A stretch of DNA of 16,763 nt from an uncultured Beijerinckiaceae bacterium. Its GTDB lineage: Bacteria; Pseudomonadota; Alphaproteobacteria; Rhizobiales; Beijerinckiaceae. The notes under the pieces were generated by a model, which was not told the DNA's origin, ran no database searches, and saw only the letters and a list, made by a program, of their open reading frames with translations. Below, one piece after another: positions 7,093 through 14,540 of the stretch. The stretch covers positions 1 to 16,763 of the forward strand of contig CALMRL010000507.1 of assembly GCA_937873345.1 (NCBI GenBank). The letters are read 5' to 3'. The translations under genes and the position numbers were made by a program. Every line of letters starts with the position of its first letter. Position 1 is the stretch's first letter.

Positions 7093-9318
7093 ATGATCTC
7101 CAGGACGCGCGGTCTGCTGCTCCTCTGCTCCACGGCTCTGGCCACGATCACCCTGGTGCCGGCGCACACCGGGGAACTTCGGCCGAGCGGGTTCGGCGGG
7201 GTGGTCAGGCAGACCGAGGCATCGATCGAGCGGGCCGCCGCGGCGGTCGGCAACGCCGTCTACGGCGTGTTGCGTCCCTTCCCGAAGCAGGATGCGGCAC
7301 AAGCGCAGCTGCAGGGGATGAAGCCGATCGGCCCCGTCGCCGATCTGCCGCAGGCGGTGCAGGAAGGTTCGGCCCTGCGCCAGGCCTACCTGATCGCCGC
7401 CGCCGACGGCCGGATGCGCGACCTCGGCTACGATCCGACCGGCATCGAGGATGCGCTGATCGCCTACCGGACCGGCAACCTCGCCGCGGGCGACGCCATC
7501 GCCTCGCGCCTCGCCGACCCGACCGTTCGCACCGCGCTGGAATGGCTGGCGCTGCGCGATGCGTCGGGCAAGGTGTCGACGACGCGCCTCGAGGCCTTCC
7601 ACCAGTCCCATCCCGAATGGCCGGCCAAGGCTTGGTTCCGCAACCAGAGCGAAGCTCGCCTGTACTATTCCAGCGATGCCAGGGCGGTGGAGCGCTTCTT
7701 CGCCGGATCGTCGCCGGCGACGGTGCTGGGCCGGCTCGCCTTGGCCAAGGCCTGGAAACTGGACAACCGTCCGGCCGAAGCATCGGAACTCGCCCGCGCG
7801 GTGTTCCGCGACAGCGATCTCGGCGGCGCCATCGAGGCGCGCTTCAAGGCCGATTTCGGCGCCGAGCTGACGAAGGGCGACTACAAGTACCGGGCCGACA
7901 AGCTGCTCTACAAGGAGCAGGTGGCGGCCTCCATGCGCTACGCCGCCCTTGCCGGCGGCGACGTGCTCGCCCTGGAGAAGGCACGCGCCGCGGTGATCTT
8001 CGACGTCGCCGCGGACAAGGCGATCGCCGCCGTGCCGGAGGCGCTGCGCCGCGATCCCGGCCTGATCCTGGCGGAGGTGCAGAAGCTGCGCCGCGAGGAC
8101 AGGCTGATGGAGGCCGCCGAGCTGATGCAGAGCGCCCCCAAGGACGCGGCGAGCCTGATCGACGGCGACGACTGGTGGACGGAGCGCCGCGTCCTGGCGC
8201 GCCGCCTGCTCGACAACGGCAACGTCAACGCCGCCTACGTCGTCTGCGCCACCCACGCCGCGGTGAGCCCCGACGTCAAGATCGAGGCGGAGTTCCACGC
8301 TGGCTGGATCGCCCTGCGCTTCATGAACGATCCCGCGCGCGCCACCTACCACTTCGCCCGCGCCGGCAGGCTCGCGGAAACGCCGCTCTCGATCTCGCGC
8401 ATCGGCTACTGGCAGGGCCGCACCGCCGAAGCGTCGGGCGACGCAGTGCGCGCCGAAGGCTTCTATCGCAGGGCGGCCGAATACGGCTCGACCTTCTACG
8501 GACAGCTCGCCCGGCAGATGCTCGGCATCACCGCGACGCCGGTCAGCGAGCCGCCGGTCGAAGCGACCGCCGGCGACCGCGACGAGGCGGTGCGCGTGAT
8601 CGAGCTGCTCTACGCCGCCGGGGCGCGAGACGCAGCCAATGCCCTCGCGATCGACGCCGCGCAGGCCCTCGCCGACGGACGGCAGGCGCGGGCGCTGGCC
8701 GGCGTGGTGCGCAAGGAAGGTGACGCGCACATCGCCCTCACCGTCGGCAAGCTGATGGGGCAGCGCGGCGTCGCCGTCGACACGCTGGCCTTCCCGACCT
8801 TCGGCATTCCATCTTACGAGGCGCTGCAGAACTCGGCGGCACGACCGGTGGTCTATGCCATCGCCCGGCAGGAGAGCGCGTTCATGCCGGCGGTCGTGTC
8901 CAAGGCCGGGGCGAAGGGCCTGATGCAGATCATCGACGCCACGGCACGCTCCACCGCGGCGAAGGCCGGCGTGCCCTTCGATCCCGCCCGCCTGACCAGC
9001 GATCCCGCCTTCAACGCGCAACTCGGCGCCGCCCACCTCGGCGAGCTGATCGCCGAGCAGAACGGCTCGCTGATCCTCACCTTCGCCGCCTACAACGCCG
9101 GCGGCGGCCGGGTGAAGCAATGGATCGACGCCTACGGCGACCCGCGCAGCCCCGGCGTCGACCCCGTCGACTGGGTCGAGCGCATCCCCTTCACCGAGAC
9201 GCGCAACTACGTGCAGCGGGTGATGGCGAACGTCACGATGTACGAGGCGATCTTCGCCGACGAGGCCAGGACCGCAGCCGGCTCCGCGCTCAAGCGCGAT
9301 CGCCAAGCCAAGCTATGA
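7093..9318 (+). CDS. Soluble lytic murein transglycosylase (Slt70-like)
   Basis: Exported enzyme that cleaves peptidoglycan glycan strands to 1,6-anhydromuropeptides during wall turnover. The 741-residue protein starts with a Sec-type signal (MISRTRGLLLLCSTALATITL, mature from about residue 25). A long alpha-helical superhelical region (about 90-520) has TPR-like helices such as GYWQGRTAEASGDAVRAEGFY. The C-terminal SLT domain (about 575-715) shows YAIARQESAF with catalytic Glu594, AGAKGLMQI and LTFAAYNAGGGRV, followed by WVERIPFTETRNYVQRV. Length and order match Slt70. The ATG has GGAAAGGG about 8 bases upstream. It stands alone, divergent from dapA and convergent with the response regulator. 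Supply of diaminopimelate next to a wall-cutting enzyme is probably conserved neighbourhood rather than shared control. Confidence 0.93.
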   Translation: MISRTRGLLLLCSTALATITLVPAHTGELRPSGFGGVVRQTEASIERAAAAVGNAVYGVLRPFPKQDAAQAQLQGMKPIGPVADLPQAVQEGSALRQAYLIAAADGRMRDLGYDPTGIEDALIAYRTGNLAAGDAIASRLADPTVRTALEWLALRDASGKVSTTRLEAFHQSHPEWPAKAWFRNQSEARLYYSSDARAVERFFAGSSPATVLGRLALAKAWKLDNRPAEASELARAVFRDSDLGGAIEARFKADFGAELTKGDYKYRADKLLYKEQVAASMRYAALAGGDVLALEKARAAVIFDVAADKAIAAVPEALRRDPGLILAEVQKLRREDRLMEAAELMQSAPKDAASLIDGDDWWTERRVLARRLLDNGNVNAAYVVCATHAAVSPDVKIEAEFHAGWIALRFMNDPARATYHFARAGRLAETPLSISRIGYWQGRTAEASGDAVRAEGFYRRAAEYGSTFYGQLARQMLGITATPVSEPPVEATAGDRDEAVRVIELLYAAGARDAANALAIDAAQALADGRQARALAGVVRKEGDAHIALTVGKLMGQRGVAVDTLAFPTFGIPSYEALQNSAARPVVYAIARQESAFMPAVVSKAGAKGLMQIIDATARSTAAKAGVPFDPARLTSDPAFNAQLGAAHLGELIAEQNGSLILTFAAYNAGGGRVKQWIDAYGDPRSPGVDPVDWVERIPFTETRNYVQRVMANVTMYEAIFADEARTAAGSALKRDRQAKL

Positions 9319-9325
9319 GGGACGA

Positions 9326-9368
9326 GGCGCCGCAAAGGCGGGCAATCTTCGTCGTTCGCTGCGGCGCC
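9326..9368. terminator. Possible bidirectional terminator between slt and the response regulator
   Basis: GGCGCCGCA (9326-9334) and TGCGGCGCC (9360-9368) are perfect 9-base inverted arms around a 25-base loop, placed entirely within the short gap between two convergent genes. Position favours transcription termination; there is no T-run on either side and the loop is long, so it is not a standard intrinsic terminator. Confidence 0.4.
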
Positions 9369-9375
9369 GACGAGG

Positions 9376-9762
9376 TCAATGCCGGGCGTGGATGAAGGCG
9401 TCGATCACCTCGACGACCTGTGCCGGACGAAAGGGCTTCGGCACGAAGCGCCGCGCCGGCGCTGCGAAACCCTGGTGGGGGTAGCGGCGGCCGGAGGTGA
9501 CCACGCCGCCGGTCTCCGGCCACCGCGTCTCGATCCGATCGGCCAGCGCGAAGCCGTCGAGGGCGCCCGGCATCTCGACGTCGGTGAACACCACGCGGAT
9601 GTCGCTGACGCTCTCCAGCATCCGCAGCGCCTCGTCGGCGTCGCAGGCCTCGACCACCTCGAAGCCGGCGTCGGTCAGCATGTCGGCGTTGAAGAGCCGC
9701 AGCAGCGGCTCGTCCTCGACCACCAGGATGCGCGAGCATGTCGTAGCACCGGCGATCTCCAT
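9376..9762 (-). CDS. Single-domain response regulator (CheY-like receiver)
   Basis: Stand-alone receiver domain, 128 residues, with no output domain. It shows RILVVEDEPLLR (11-22) with the acidic Mg-binding pair, the phospho-acceptor Asp61 in FTDVEMPG, VVTSG (87-91) with the switch Thr/Ser, and the conserved Lys109 in FVPKPF, so phosphotransfer should work. I chose the ATG at 9762, which has GGGAAGG about 9 bases upstream; a start at 9822 would add 20 low-complexity residues. No histidine kinase lies in the window, so its partner is unknown. It is transcribed leftward into slt's tail and diverges from the hydrolase gene; a near-consensus CtrA box lies about 80 bases upstream. Confidence 0.88.
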   Translation of the reverse strand: MEIAGATTCSRILVVEDEPLLRLFNADMLTDAGFEVVEACDADEALRMLESVSDIRVVFTDVEMPGALDGFALADRIETRWPETGGVVTSGRRYPHQGFAAPARRFVPKPFRPAQVVEVIDAFIHARH

Positions 9763-9842
9763 CAACGCAAACCTTCCCGTGCACCCGGACTCGCGAGCCC
9801 CGACCGCAGGCGGCCCGCCCATCGCAAATTCGACCTTCCGTC

Positions 9843-9858
9843 TTAAGGGAGCATTTAC
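9843..9858 (+). promoter_or_regulatory. CtrA-like box, one mismatch
   Basis: TTAA, seven bases (GGGAGCA), then TTTAC; the CtrA consensus in alphaproteobacteria is TTAA-N7-TTAAC, so there is one mismatch. It lies in the 163-base divergent gap between the response regulator and the alpha/beta hydrolase and could serve either. AT-rich words are rare in this DNA, which makes the match more notable, but one site by eye is weak evidence. Confidence 0.25.
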
Positions 9859-9925
9859 GGGCTTCGCCGGCGTTTCGGAGGGTTAAGAGACCGTCAGCGC
9901 CGCCGGCGGCGCATTCGGAGGCGCC

Positions 9926-10816
9926 ATGGCCGCTGCGACGTCATCCCTGTTCTACGACTCCGCCGACGGCCTGCGGCTGCATCTCGTCGCCACCCGGCCG
10001 GGCAGCAGCGCCGAGCGCATCCCGCTCGTCTGCCTGCCGGGCCTGACGCGGAGCGCCGCCGACTTCGCCGTGCTCGCCGGCCATCTCGCCGGGGCGAGCG
10101 CGACGCCCCGGTCCGTCTACGGCTTCGACTATCGCGGTCGCGGCCTCTCCGACCACGACCCGCGCGCCCGCTACGATCTCGGCACCGAGCGCGACGACGT
10201 GCTCCTCTGGTTGCGGGACAACGGCATCGGCGCCGCCCATTGGCTCGGCACCTCGCGCGGCGGACTGATCCTGATGACGATGGCGGCGGAGCATCGCGGC
10301 TTGATGCGCTCGGTGATCCTGAACGACATCGGCCCGGTGCTGGAGCCGGACGGCCTCGCGCGCATCAAGGGCTACGTCGGGCACACCGGCGCTCGCCCCG
10401 CCTCGCTGAAGGAAGCGGAGGCGATGCTGCGGCTCGGGCCGGCGCAAGGCTTCGACGGCCTCCGCCCGGCCGAATGGCGGCTGTTCGCCGAGACCACCTT
10501 CGGAGCGGACGAGACCGACCTGCGCTTGCGCTACGATCCCGCCCTTGCCCGTTCGCTCGATGCGCTCGACCTGTCGAAGCCGCTGCCGCCGCTTTGGGAC
10601 GGCTTCGACGCCCTGCGCGGCCTGCCGCTGCTGGCGATCCGCGGCGCGAACTCCGACCTGCTGTCGCGGGCGACGCTCGAAGCCATGGTGAAGCACTGGC
10701 CGGGCTGCGAGGCCTTCACGGTGCCGGGCCAGGGCCATGCGCCGCTGCTCGCCGACGGACCGACCCTCGCGCGCATCGACGCCTTCCTAGCGTGCGCCGA
10801 CGCCGCCGGCGGCTGA
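9926..10816 (+). CDS. Alpha/beta-fold hydrolase
   Basis: A 296-residue protein of the alpha/beta hydrolase superfamily; substrate unknown. It shows IPLVCLPGLTRSAADF (oxyanion-hole region, 32-47), GFDYRGRGLSD (66-76), the nucleophile elbow GTSRGG with Ser110, an acid candidate Asp244 in RGANSDLLS, and His271 in GQGHAPLL: a complete Ser-Asp-His triad. No signal peptide is seen, so it is probably cytoplasmic. The ATG at 9926 follows GGAGGCGCC. A UbiH/UbiF-family hydroxylase gene begins 73 bases downstream on the same strand, so the two may be co-transcribed. Ester or lactone hydrolysis is possible but unproven. Confidence 0.88.
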   Translation: MAAATSSLFYDSADGLRLHLVATRPGSSAERIPLVCLPGLTRSAADFAVLAGHLAGASATPRSVYGFDYRGRGLSDHDPRARYDLGTERDDVLLWLRDNGIGAAHWLGTSRGGLILMTMAAEHRGLMRSVILNDIGPVLEPDGLARIKGYVGHTGARPASLKEAEAMLRLGPAQGFDGLRPAEWRLFAETTFGADETDLRLRYDPALARSLDALDLSKPLPPLWDGFDALRGLPLLAIRGANSDLLSRATLEAMVKHWPGCEAFTVPGQGHAPLLADGPTLARIDAFLACADAAGG

Positions 10817-10889
10817 GACGTTCCGCGGCCTTGCCGAAGCGGGACGCCGGCGCGATCTGAGGCGGAACACGGATCGGGAGCGGGCGGGG

Positions 10890-12107
10890 ATGAGCGCGGC
10901 AGAGGAGAAGGTCGACGTCATCGTCTCCGGCGCCGGCGCCAGCGGCCTCGCGGCGGCCATCGCGCTGGCACGTGCAGGCTACAGCGTCCTCTGCGCGGGC
11001 GTCTCCGACACCCGGCCGACCGGTCGAACCGTGGCGCTCTTCGAGGGCTCCATCCGCACGCTGCGGGCGCTGGGTGTCTGGGAGCGGTTCGCCGAGATCG
11101 GTCAGCCGATCCGAGCCATCCGCATCATCGACGACACCGGCTCCCGCTTTCCCGTGCCGCCGCTGACGTTGCGGGCGGAGGAGATCGCGCTCGACGCACT
11201 CGGCACCAACGTCGAGAACGACCGTCTCATCGCCGGCTTGATCGCCGAAGCGCAAGCCCTGCCGGGCATCCAATTGACGGAGGCCAAGCTCGACAGCATC
11301 GCCTTCACCTGCGACGCGGTGCGGGTGCGCGGCGCCGACGGACAAACCATCTCGGCACCGCTGATCGTCGCCGCCGACGGTCGCCGCTCGCCGGCGCGCA
11401 CCGCCGCCGGCATCGCGGCGCGCTCCTGGAGCTATCCGCAGACCGCCCTGATCGCGCTCACCACGCATAGTCGACCGCATGACGGGTTTTCCACAGAATT
11501 CCATACGCGCGGCGGCCCCTGCACGCTGGTGCCCCTGCGCGCCACGGAGGCGAGCCCGCATCGCTCCTCGCTCGTCTGGCTAATGTCGACAGCCGAGTTC
11601 GAGCGTCGTAGCAGCCTCGATGATGTCGCGCTGGCCGCCGAATTGACGGTGCAGACCCGCGGGCGCGTCGGCGACATCCGCCTTGAAACCGCGCGCGGCG
11701 CCTTCCCGATGGGCGGACTGCACGTCAACCGCCTCGCAGCGGCGCGGATCGCCCTGGTCGGCGAAGCCGCCCATGCCTTCCCGCCGCTCGCCGCGCAGGG
11801 TCTCAATCTCAGCCTGCGCGACATCGCCCAGCTCGTCGCGACGCTGGGTACGAAGACCCAGACGCGCGACATCGGCGCCGCGACGCTGCTCGCCTCCTAC
11901 GAGCGCGCACGACGCCGTGACGTCGCTCTGCGCACCCATGGCGTCGACGTGCTGAGCCGCTCGCTCCTGACCGACTTCGCGCCGGTGGATGTCGCGCGCG
12001 GCATCGGTGCCACGGCGCTGCGCATGGTCGGCCCGCTGCGCCGTGCCGTCCTGCGCGAGGGCATCCTGCCGCCCGGCCCGGTGCTGCCACTGCCGGCGAG
12101 AGCCTGA
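10890..12107 (+). CDS. UbiH/UbiF-family FAD-dependent hydroxylase
   Basis: Flavoprotein monooxygenase of the class that hydroxylates the ubiquinone ring using NAD(P)H and oxygen. The 405-residue protein has the FAD Rossmann motif SGAGASGLAAAIALARAG (13-30), the middle DG motif VAADGRRSPAR (160-170) and the second FAD motif ALVGEAAHAFPPLAAQGLNL (288-307). There, GEAAH replaces the commoner GDAAH, a variant I associate with alphaproteobacterial UbiH-type proteins. Length is normal for the family. Which ring position it acts on (UbiH, UbiF or the broad UbiL role) cannot be read from sequence, and an unrelated aromatic substrate is possible, so no symbol is given. The ATG follows a G-rich tract, 73 bases after the hydrolase gene. 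Ends 19 bases from a convergent gene. Confidence 0.88.
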   Translation: MSAAEEKVDVIVSGAGASGLAAAIALARAGYSVLCAGVSDTRPTGRTVALFEGSIRTLRALGVWERFAEIGQPIRAIRIIDDTGSRFPVPPLTLRAEEIALDALGTNVENDRLIAGLIAEAQALPGIQLTEAKLDSIAFTCDAVRVRGADGQTISAPLIVAADGRRSPARTAAGIAARSWSYPQTALIALTTHSRPHDGFSTEFHTRGGPCTLVPLRATEASPHRSSLVWLMSTAEFERRSSLDDVALAAELTVQTRGRVGDIRLETARGAFPMGGLHVNRLAAARIALVGEAAHAFPPLAAQGLNLSLRDIAQLVATLGTKTQTRDIGAATLLASYERARRRDVALRTHGVDVLSRSLLTDFAPVDVARGIGATALRMVGPLRRAVLREGILPPGPVLPLPARA

Positions 12108-12131
12108 CCGGGCATCGCTGTCCTCGTCAGG
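12103..12131. terminator. Short inverted repeat spanning both convergent stop codons
   Basis: CCTGAC (12103-12108) and GTCAGG (12126-12131) pair over a 17-base loop; each arm contains the TGA stop of one of the two facing genes. It may end transcription from both sides, but the symmetry may simply follow from two facing TGA codons. No T-run. Confidence 0.25.
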
Positions 12132-12603
12132 TGCCGGCGGGTGTCAGGGGCAGAGCGCGCTCGCGCGCGATCTTGCGGCCGCCTTCGACCGGCACGAAGT
12201 CGAAGTCCATTCGCGAGCGCCCGGCGGTGGTGTCGCCGTGCCGGTCGGTCCGCCGCCATGCGATCTCCGCCGTGACGCGGCAGTGGCTGCGGTCGCCGCT
12301 GCAGGTGCCGACGAAGGTTCCGGGGATCTCGCGGTAGGATCGCTGGGGGAAGGAGCGGATGAAGGCCTGCTTGTCGGCGAACACCTGCGAGCGACTGAAG
12401 CTGCGGCCGTAGTAGCTGACGATCGGCGCGTAATACCGGCTCACCGTCTCCGGCGTGACCCGCGCGTCGTCCGACCAGATCGCGAGATAGCTCTGCAACT
12501 GCTGCTCGGCATCGGCTCGGGTGCCGCCGGCATCCTGCGCCGATGCGGGCAGCGCGGCCGTAAGGGTCAGCAGGGCGGCGATGGCTTTGATCGTGCGCGG
12601 CAT
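12127..12603 (-). CDS. Exported NTF2-like hypothetical protein
   Basis: A 158-residue protein with a clear Sec signal peptide (MPRTIKAIAALLTLTAALPASA, cut before Gln23). The mature part has a helix (AEQQLQSYLAIWSDD), then SRYYAPIVSYYGRSFS (55-70), ADKQAFIRSFPQRSY (76-90) and a C-terminal antiparallel region with Cys101 and Cys108, a likely disulfide. The YY/YYG/ADK-F pattern resembles the NTF2-like module found in exported proteins of this order and at the C-terminus of some caspase-like (peptidase C14) proteins; this is from memory of family patterns. No enzyme residues can be named. I chose the ATG at 12603 (GAGG 9 bases upstream); an ATG at 12630 would add nine residues and spoil the signal peptide. 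Confidence 0.75.
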   Translation of the reverse strand: MPRTIKAIAALLTLTAALPASAQDAGGTRADAEQQLQSYLAIWSDDARVTPETVSRYYAPIVSYYGRSFSRSQVFADKQAFIRSFPQRSYREIPGTFVGTCSGDRSHCRVTAEIAWRRTDRHGDTTAGRSRMDFDFVPVEGGRKIARERALPLTPAGT

Positions 12604-12698
12604 GGCTCTGATCCTCGGAGCGGATGCCATGCAACGGACCTGCGAGGGGAAAGTCGCGGCCGCGGCGCCGATCGTAGGATGATCCTCTGCTCGCCGCC

Positions 12699-12911
12699 CT
12701 ACGACGGCTGGTCGCCGGCGCAGACGACCTTCATGTACTGCTTGCCCATCTCGGGGCGGATGGAGGTCAGCGCGAGCGTGGTCTGGCTCTCGTGCATGCA
12801 CTGCGACATCGTGTGCGCGGGCGGGCCTCGCACGATGTCGATCGCCGTGTCCGGCGTGCAGGCGGCATGGTCGACGGTCGCAGCGCAGATCAGGATCAGG
12901 ACTTTGAACAA
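12699..12911 (-). CDS. Small cysteine-containing hypothetical protein (TTG start)
   Basis: A 70-residue product starting MFKVLILICAATVDHAAC, with four cysteines (9, 18, 38, 64), the middle text TPDTAIDIVRGPP and SQCMHESQTTLA, and ending MKVVCAGDQPS. The frame is open upstream to 12950, but the TTG at 12911 has a perfect GGAGGA six bases before it and gives a natural hydrophobic N-terminus. I recall families of similar short proteins in Methylobacterium and relatives that start with a KVLILVCAA-like stretch; function is not known. The hydrophobic stretch is short for a signal peptide, so location is uncertain. It lies upstream of and in line with the NTF2-like gene, 95 bases apart, and may share its transcript. 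Confidence 0.65.
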   Translation of the reverse strand: MFKVLILICAATVDHAACTPDTAIDIVRGPPAHTMSQCMHESQTTLALTSIRPEMGKQYMKVVCAGDQPS

Positions 12912-12917
12912 GGGACG

Positions 12918-12923
12918 TCCTCC
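12918..12923 (-). promoter_or_regulatory. Strong ribosome binding site fixing a TTG start
   Basis: GGAGGA on the minus strand, six bases before the TTG at 12911. It is the strongest Shine-Dalgarno match noticed in the window and is the main reason for calling the 70-residue gene from TTG rather than from the ATG at 12950. Confidence 0.6.
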
Positions 12924-12986
12924 GGTGGCCTCTTCGGGCCTTGGCTCCAAGCCAAGCTGAGCCCGCCTCGATCGCGCGCCGCCGAC

Positions 12987-13011
12987 TTTTCCTTAAGCAC
13001 TCTGCTATAGC
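12987..13011 (+). promoter_or_regulatory. Candidate extended -10 promoter for the SLT-domain gene
   Basis: TGC-TATAGC (TG at 13003-13004, hexamer 13006-13011) is an extended -10 element; a poor -35 match (CGACTT, 12983-12988, at 17 bases) precedes it. A start near 13018 leaves a leader of about 20 bases before the TTG start, enough for the GAGGG ribosome site. Confidence 0.35.
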
Positions 13012-13026
13012 ACCCCAGTTCAATGC

Positions 13027-13031
13027 GAGGG
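13027..13031 (+). promoter_or_regulatory. Ribosome binding site deciding a TTG start
   Basis: GAGGG, seven bases before the TTG at 13039. The nearby ATG at 13023 is in another frame and encodes an Arg-rich shadow product, so this site and the signal peptide decide for TTG. Confidence 0.5.
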
Positions 13032-13038
13032 TCCAGTC

Positions 13039-13833
13039 TTGCGAGGCATCCGCGCCGTCGTCACCGTGCTGCCGGTCGTCGCATCGACGTTGGCGCTCGT
13101 CCCCTGCGCCGCGGTGGCGGCCGAGGACATGCTGGCGCAGCCCGCGGTCCCGAAGCCTCGCTCCGCCCCCGCCATCATGAAAAGCATCGTCGAGAGACCC
13201 GCGCCGGACCGCACCGCGCTCCGGGCGCTGGCGCGGCGAGAGGCGGAAGCCGCGGACGTTCCCTTCGACCTCGTCGATGCCGTGATGAAGGTCGAGAGCG
13301 ACTACCGGCCGGACCGGGTCGGCGACGTCGGCGAGATCGGGCTGATGCAGGTGCGCCCCGGCACGGCGGCGATGCTCGGCTTTCACGGCAGCGCCGCCGA
13401 TCTCGCCGATCCCGCGACCAACATCCATTTCGGGACGAGCTATCTCGCCGGCGCCTGGCATCAGGCGCACGGCAACGTCTGCCGCGCCCTGATGAAGTAT
13501 CGCGCCGGCCATGGCAACGAATCGATGACGCCGCTGTCGGTGTCCTACTGTCAGCGCGCGCGGCTGCATCTCGTCAGCATGAACTCGCCGCTCGCTGCGA
13601 CGATCCAGCCCGTCGACCTCGTCGCGACTTCGCTGACAGAGCCGACGGAAGGCGGCAGAGGTGTGATGCCGGCGCGGCGTCCGGACGTCGGCGGAGCCTC
13701 GATGCCGGGCGAGAGCCTGACCAGCCACGGCCGGATGAAGACGGGCGATGCCTTCTGGGCTGCCTTCGGCACGCGGGTGCGGCGGATCAATGCCGGCCTG
13801 GAAGCCAAATGGCGCCGCACCGCTTCCCGCTGA
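13039..13833 (+). CDS. Exported SLT-domain lytic transglycosylase (TTG start)
   Basis: A 264-residue protein with a signal peptide (MRGIRAVVTVLPVVASTLAL, cut near Ala27-Ala28). A compact transglycosylase SLT domain (about 65-185) shows VDAVMKVESDYRP with catalytic Glu86, EIGLMQVRPGTAAMLGF (99-115), ADPATNIHFGTSYLA and KYRAGHG (153-159). The YRAGHG form in place of YNAGPG is one I associate with small rhizobial SLT proteins. After about residue 185 the chain is a Pro/Gly-rich linker ending in a basic tail (RVRRINAGLEAKWRR). It would cleave peptidoglycan in the periplasm, perhaps locally for an envelope machine; no secretion or conjugation genes are near, so a partner cannot be named. A DUF2161 gene follows 14 bases after the stop. 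Confidence 0.88.
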   Translation: MRGIRAVVTVLPVVASTLALVPCAAVAAEDMLAQPAVPKPRSAPAIMKSIVERPAPDRTALRALARREAEAADVPFDLVDAVMKVESDYRPDRVGDVGEIGLMQVRPGTAAMLGFHGSAADLADPATNIHFGTSYLAGAWHQAHGNVCRALMKYRAGHGNESMTPLSVSYCQRARLHLVSMNSPLAATIQPVDLVATSLTEPTEGGRGVMPARRPDVGGASMPGESLTSHGRMKTGDAFWAAFGTRVRRINAGLEAKWRRTASR

Positions 13834-13847
13834 TCGCGGCCTGAGCG

Positions 13848-14528
13848 TTGGAAACCGAGCTGTACGGGCCGGTGAAGCGGTTCTTGGAAGGGCTCGGCTT
13901 CACCGTCAAGGGCGAGGTCGGCGGCTGCGACCTCCTCGCCTTGCGAGGCGACGAGCCGCCGCTCGTCGTGGTCTGCGAACTGAAGCTCCGTTTCAACCTC
14001 GAGTTGCTGTTGCAGGGCGTCGATCGGGCGAGTGCCTGCGACGAGGTGTGGCTTGCCGCGCGCACGGGGTCGCGGGGCGGGCGCGAAGGCGACAGCCGCT
14101 TCCGCAATCTCTGCCGGCGGCTCGGCTTCGGGTTGCTCTGCGTCGACGGAGCCGGCGCGGTACACGTCCATCTGACCCCTGATGCTCCGATGCCGCGCCG
14201 CGATCCGAAGCGGCGCTCGCGGCTGGTCGTCGAGCACCGGCGCAGACGAGGCGACCCGGCGGTCGGTGGCGGCTCGCGCCGGCCAGTGATGACGGCCTAT
14301 CGCCAGCGCGCGCTTGGCTGCGCCGCGCTGATCGCCGACGCACCGCTCCGGCCGCGTGACCTAACGGCGCAGGTCCCCGACGCGGCGGCCATCCTTTATC
14401 GCAACGTCTACGGCTGGTTCGAGCGCATCAGGCCCGGCTGGTACGCGCTGGGTCCCGCCGGACGCCGGGCGCTGGCGCATTGGCGAGATGCGGCGACGGA
14501 AGGCGGCGGGCCGGATGATCGGGATTGA
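13848..14528 (+). CDS. DUF2161 family, putative PD-(D/E)XK-type phosphodiesterase (TTG start)
   Basis: A 226-residue protein whose first 70 residues match DUF2161 as I know it: METELYGPVKRFLEGLGFTV, then KGEVGGCDLLAL with Asp28, and VVVCELKLRF with Glu44-x-Lys46, the D...ExK core of the PD-(D/E)XK nuclease fold. LLLQGVDRASACDEVWLA follows. The C-terminal half (about 145-215) looks like a small helical domain (YRQRALGCAALIADAP, NVYGWFERIRPGWYAL). No experimental role is known to me. The TTG at 13848 gives the conserved METELY start, though no good ribosome site precedes it; coupling to the SLT gene 14 bases upstream is plausible. Confidence 0.82.
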   Translation: METELYGPVKRFLEGLGFTVKGEVGGCDLLALRGDEPPLVVVCELKLRFNLELLLQGVDRASACDEVWLAARTGSRGGREGDSRFRNLCRRLGFGLLCVDGAGAVHVHLTPDAPMPRRDPKRRSRLVVEHRRRRGDPAVGGGSRRPVMTAYRQRALGCAALIADAPLRPRDLTAQVPDAAAILYRNVYGWFERIRPGWYALGPAGRRALAHWRDAATEGGGPDDRD

Positions 14529-14540
14529 TGGGAGAGCGCC

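Noticed and set aside
5851..9306. Open frame of 1151 codons on the minus strand covering dapA and running antisense through slt
   Set aside because: Typical shadow frame in GC-rich DNA: the product is low-complexity Arg/Gly/Ala/His-rich, while slt on the plus strand has a signal peptide, SLT motifs and normal codon use. Only the dapA part is real, in a different frame.
13023..13844. 273-codon frame starting at ATG 13023
   Set aside because: Arg-rich shadow product; the TTG frame 16 bases later has a ribosome site, signal peptide and full SLT motifs.
13848..14528. MmcB-type DNA repair protein as identity of the PD-(D/E)XK gene
   Set aside because: The METELYGPVK start, the GGCD and CELK core and the LQGVDR stretch fit DUF2161 better than MmcB (DUF3307-like text was not seen).
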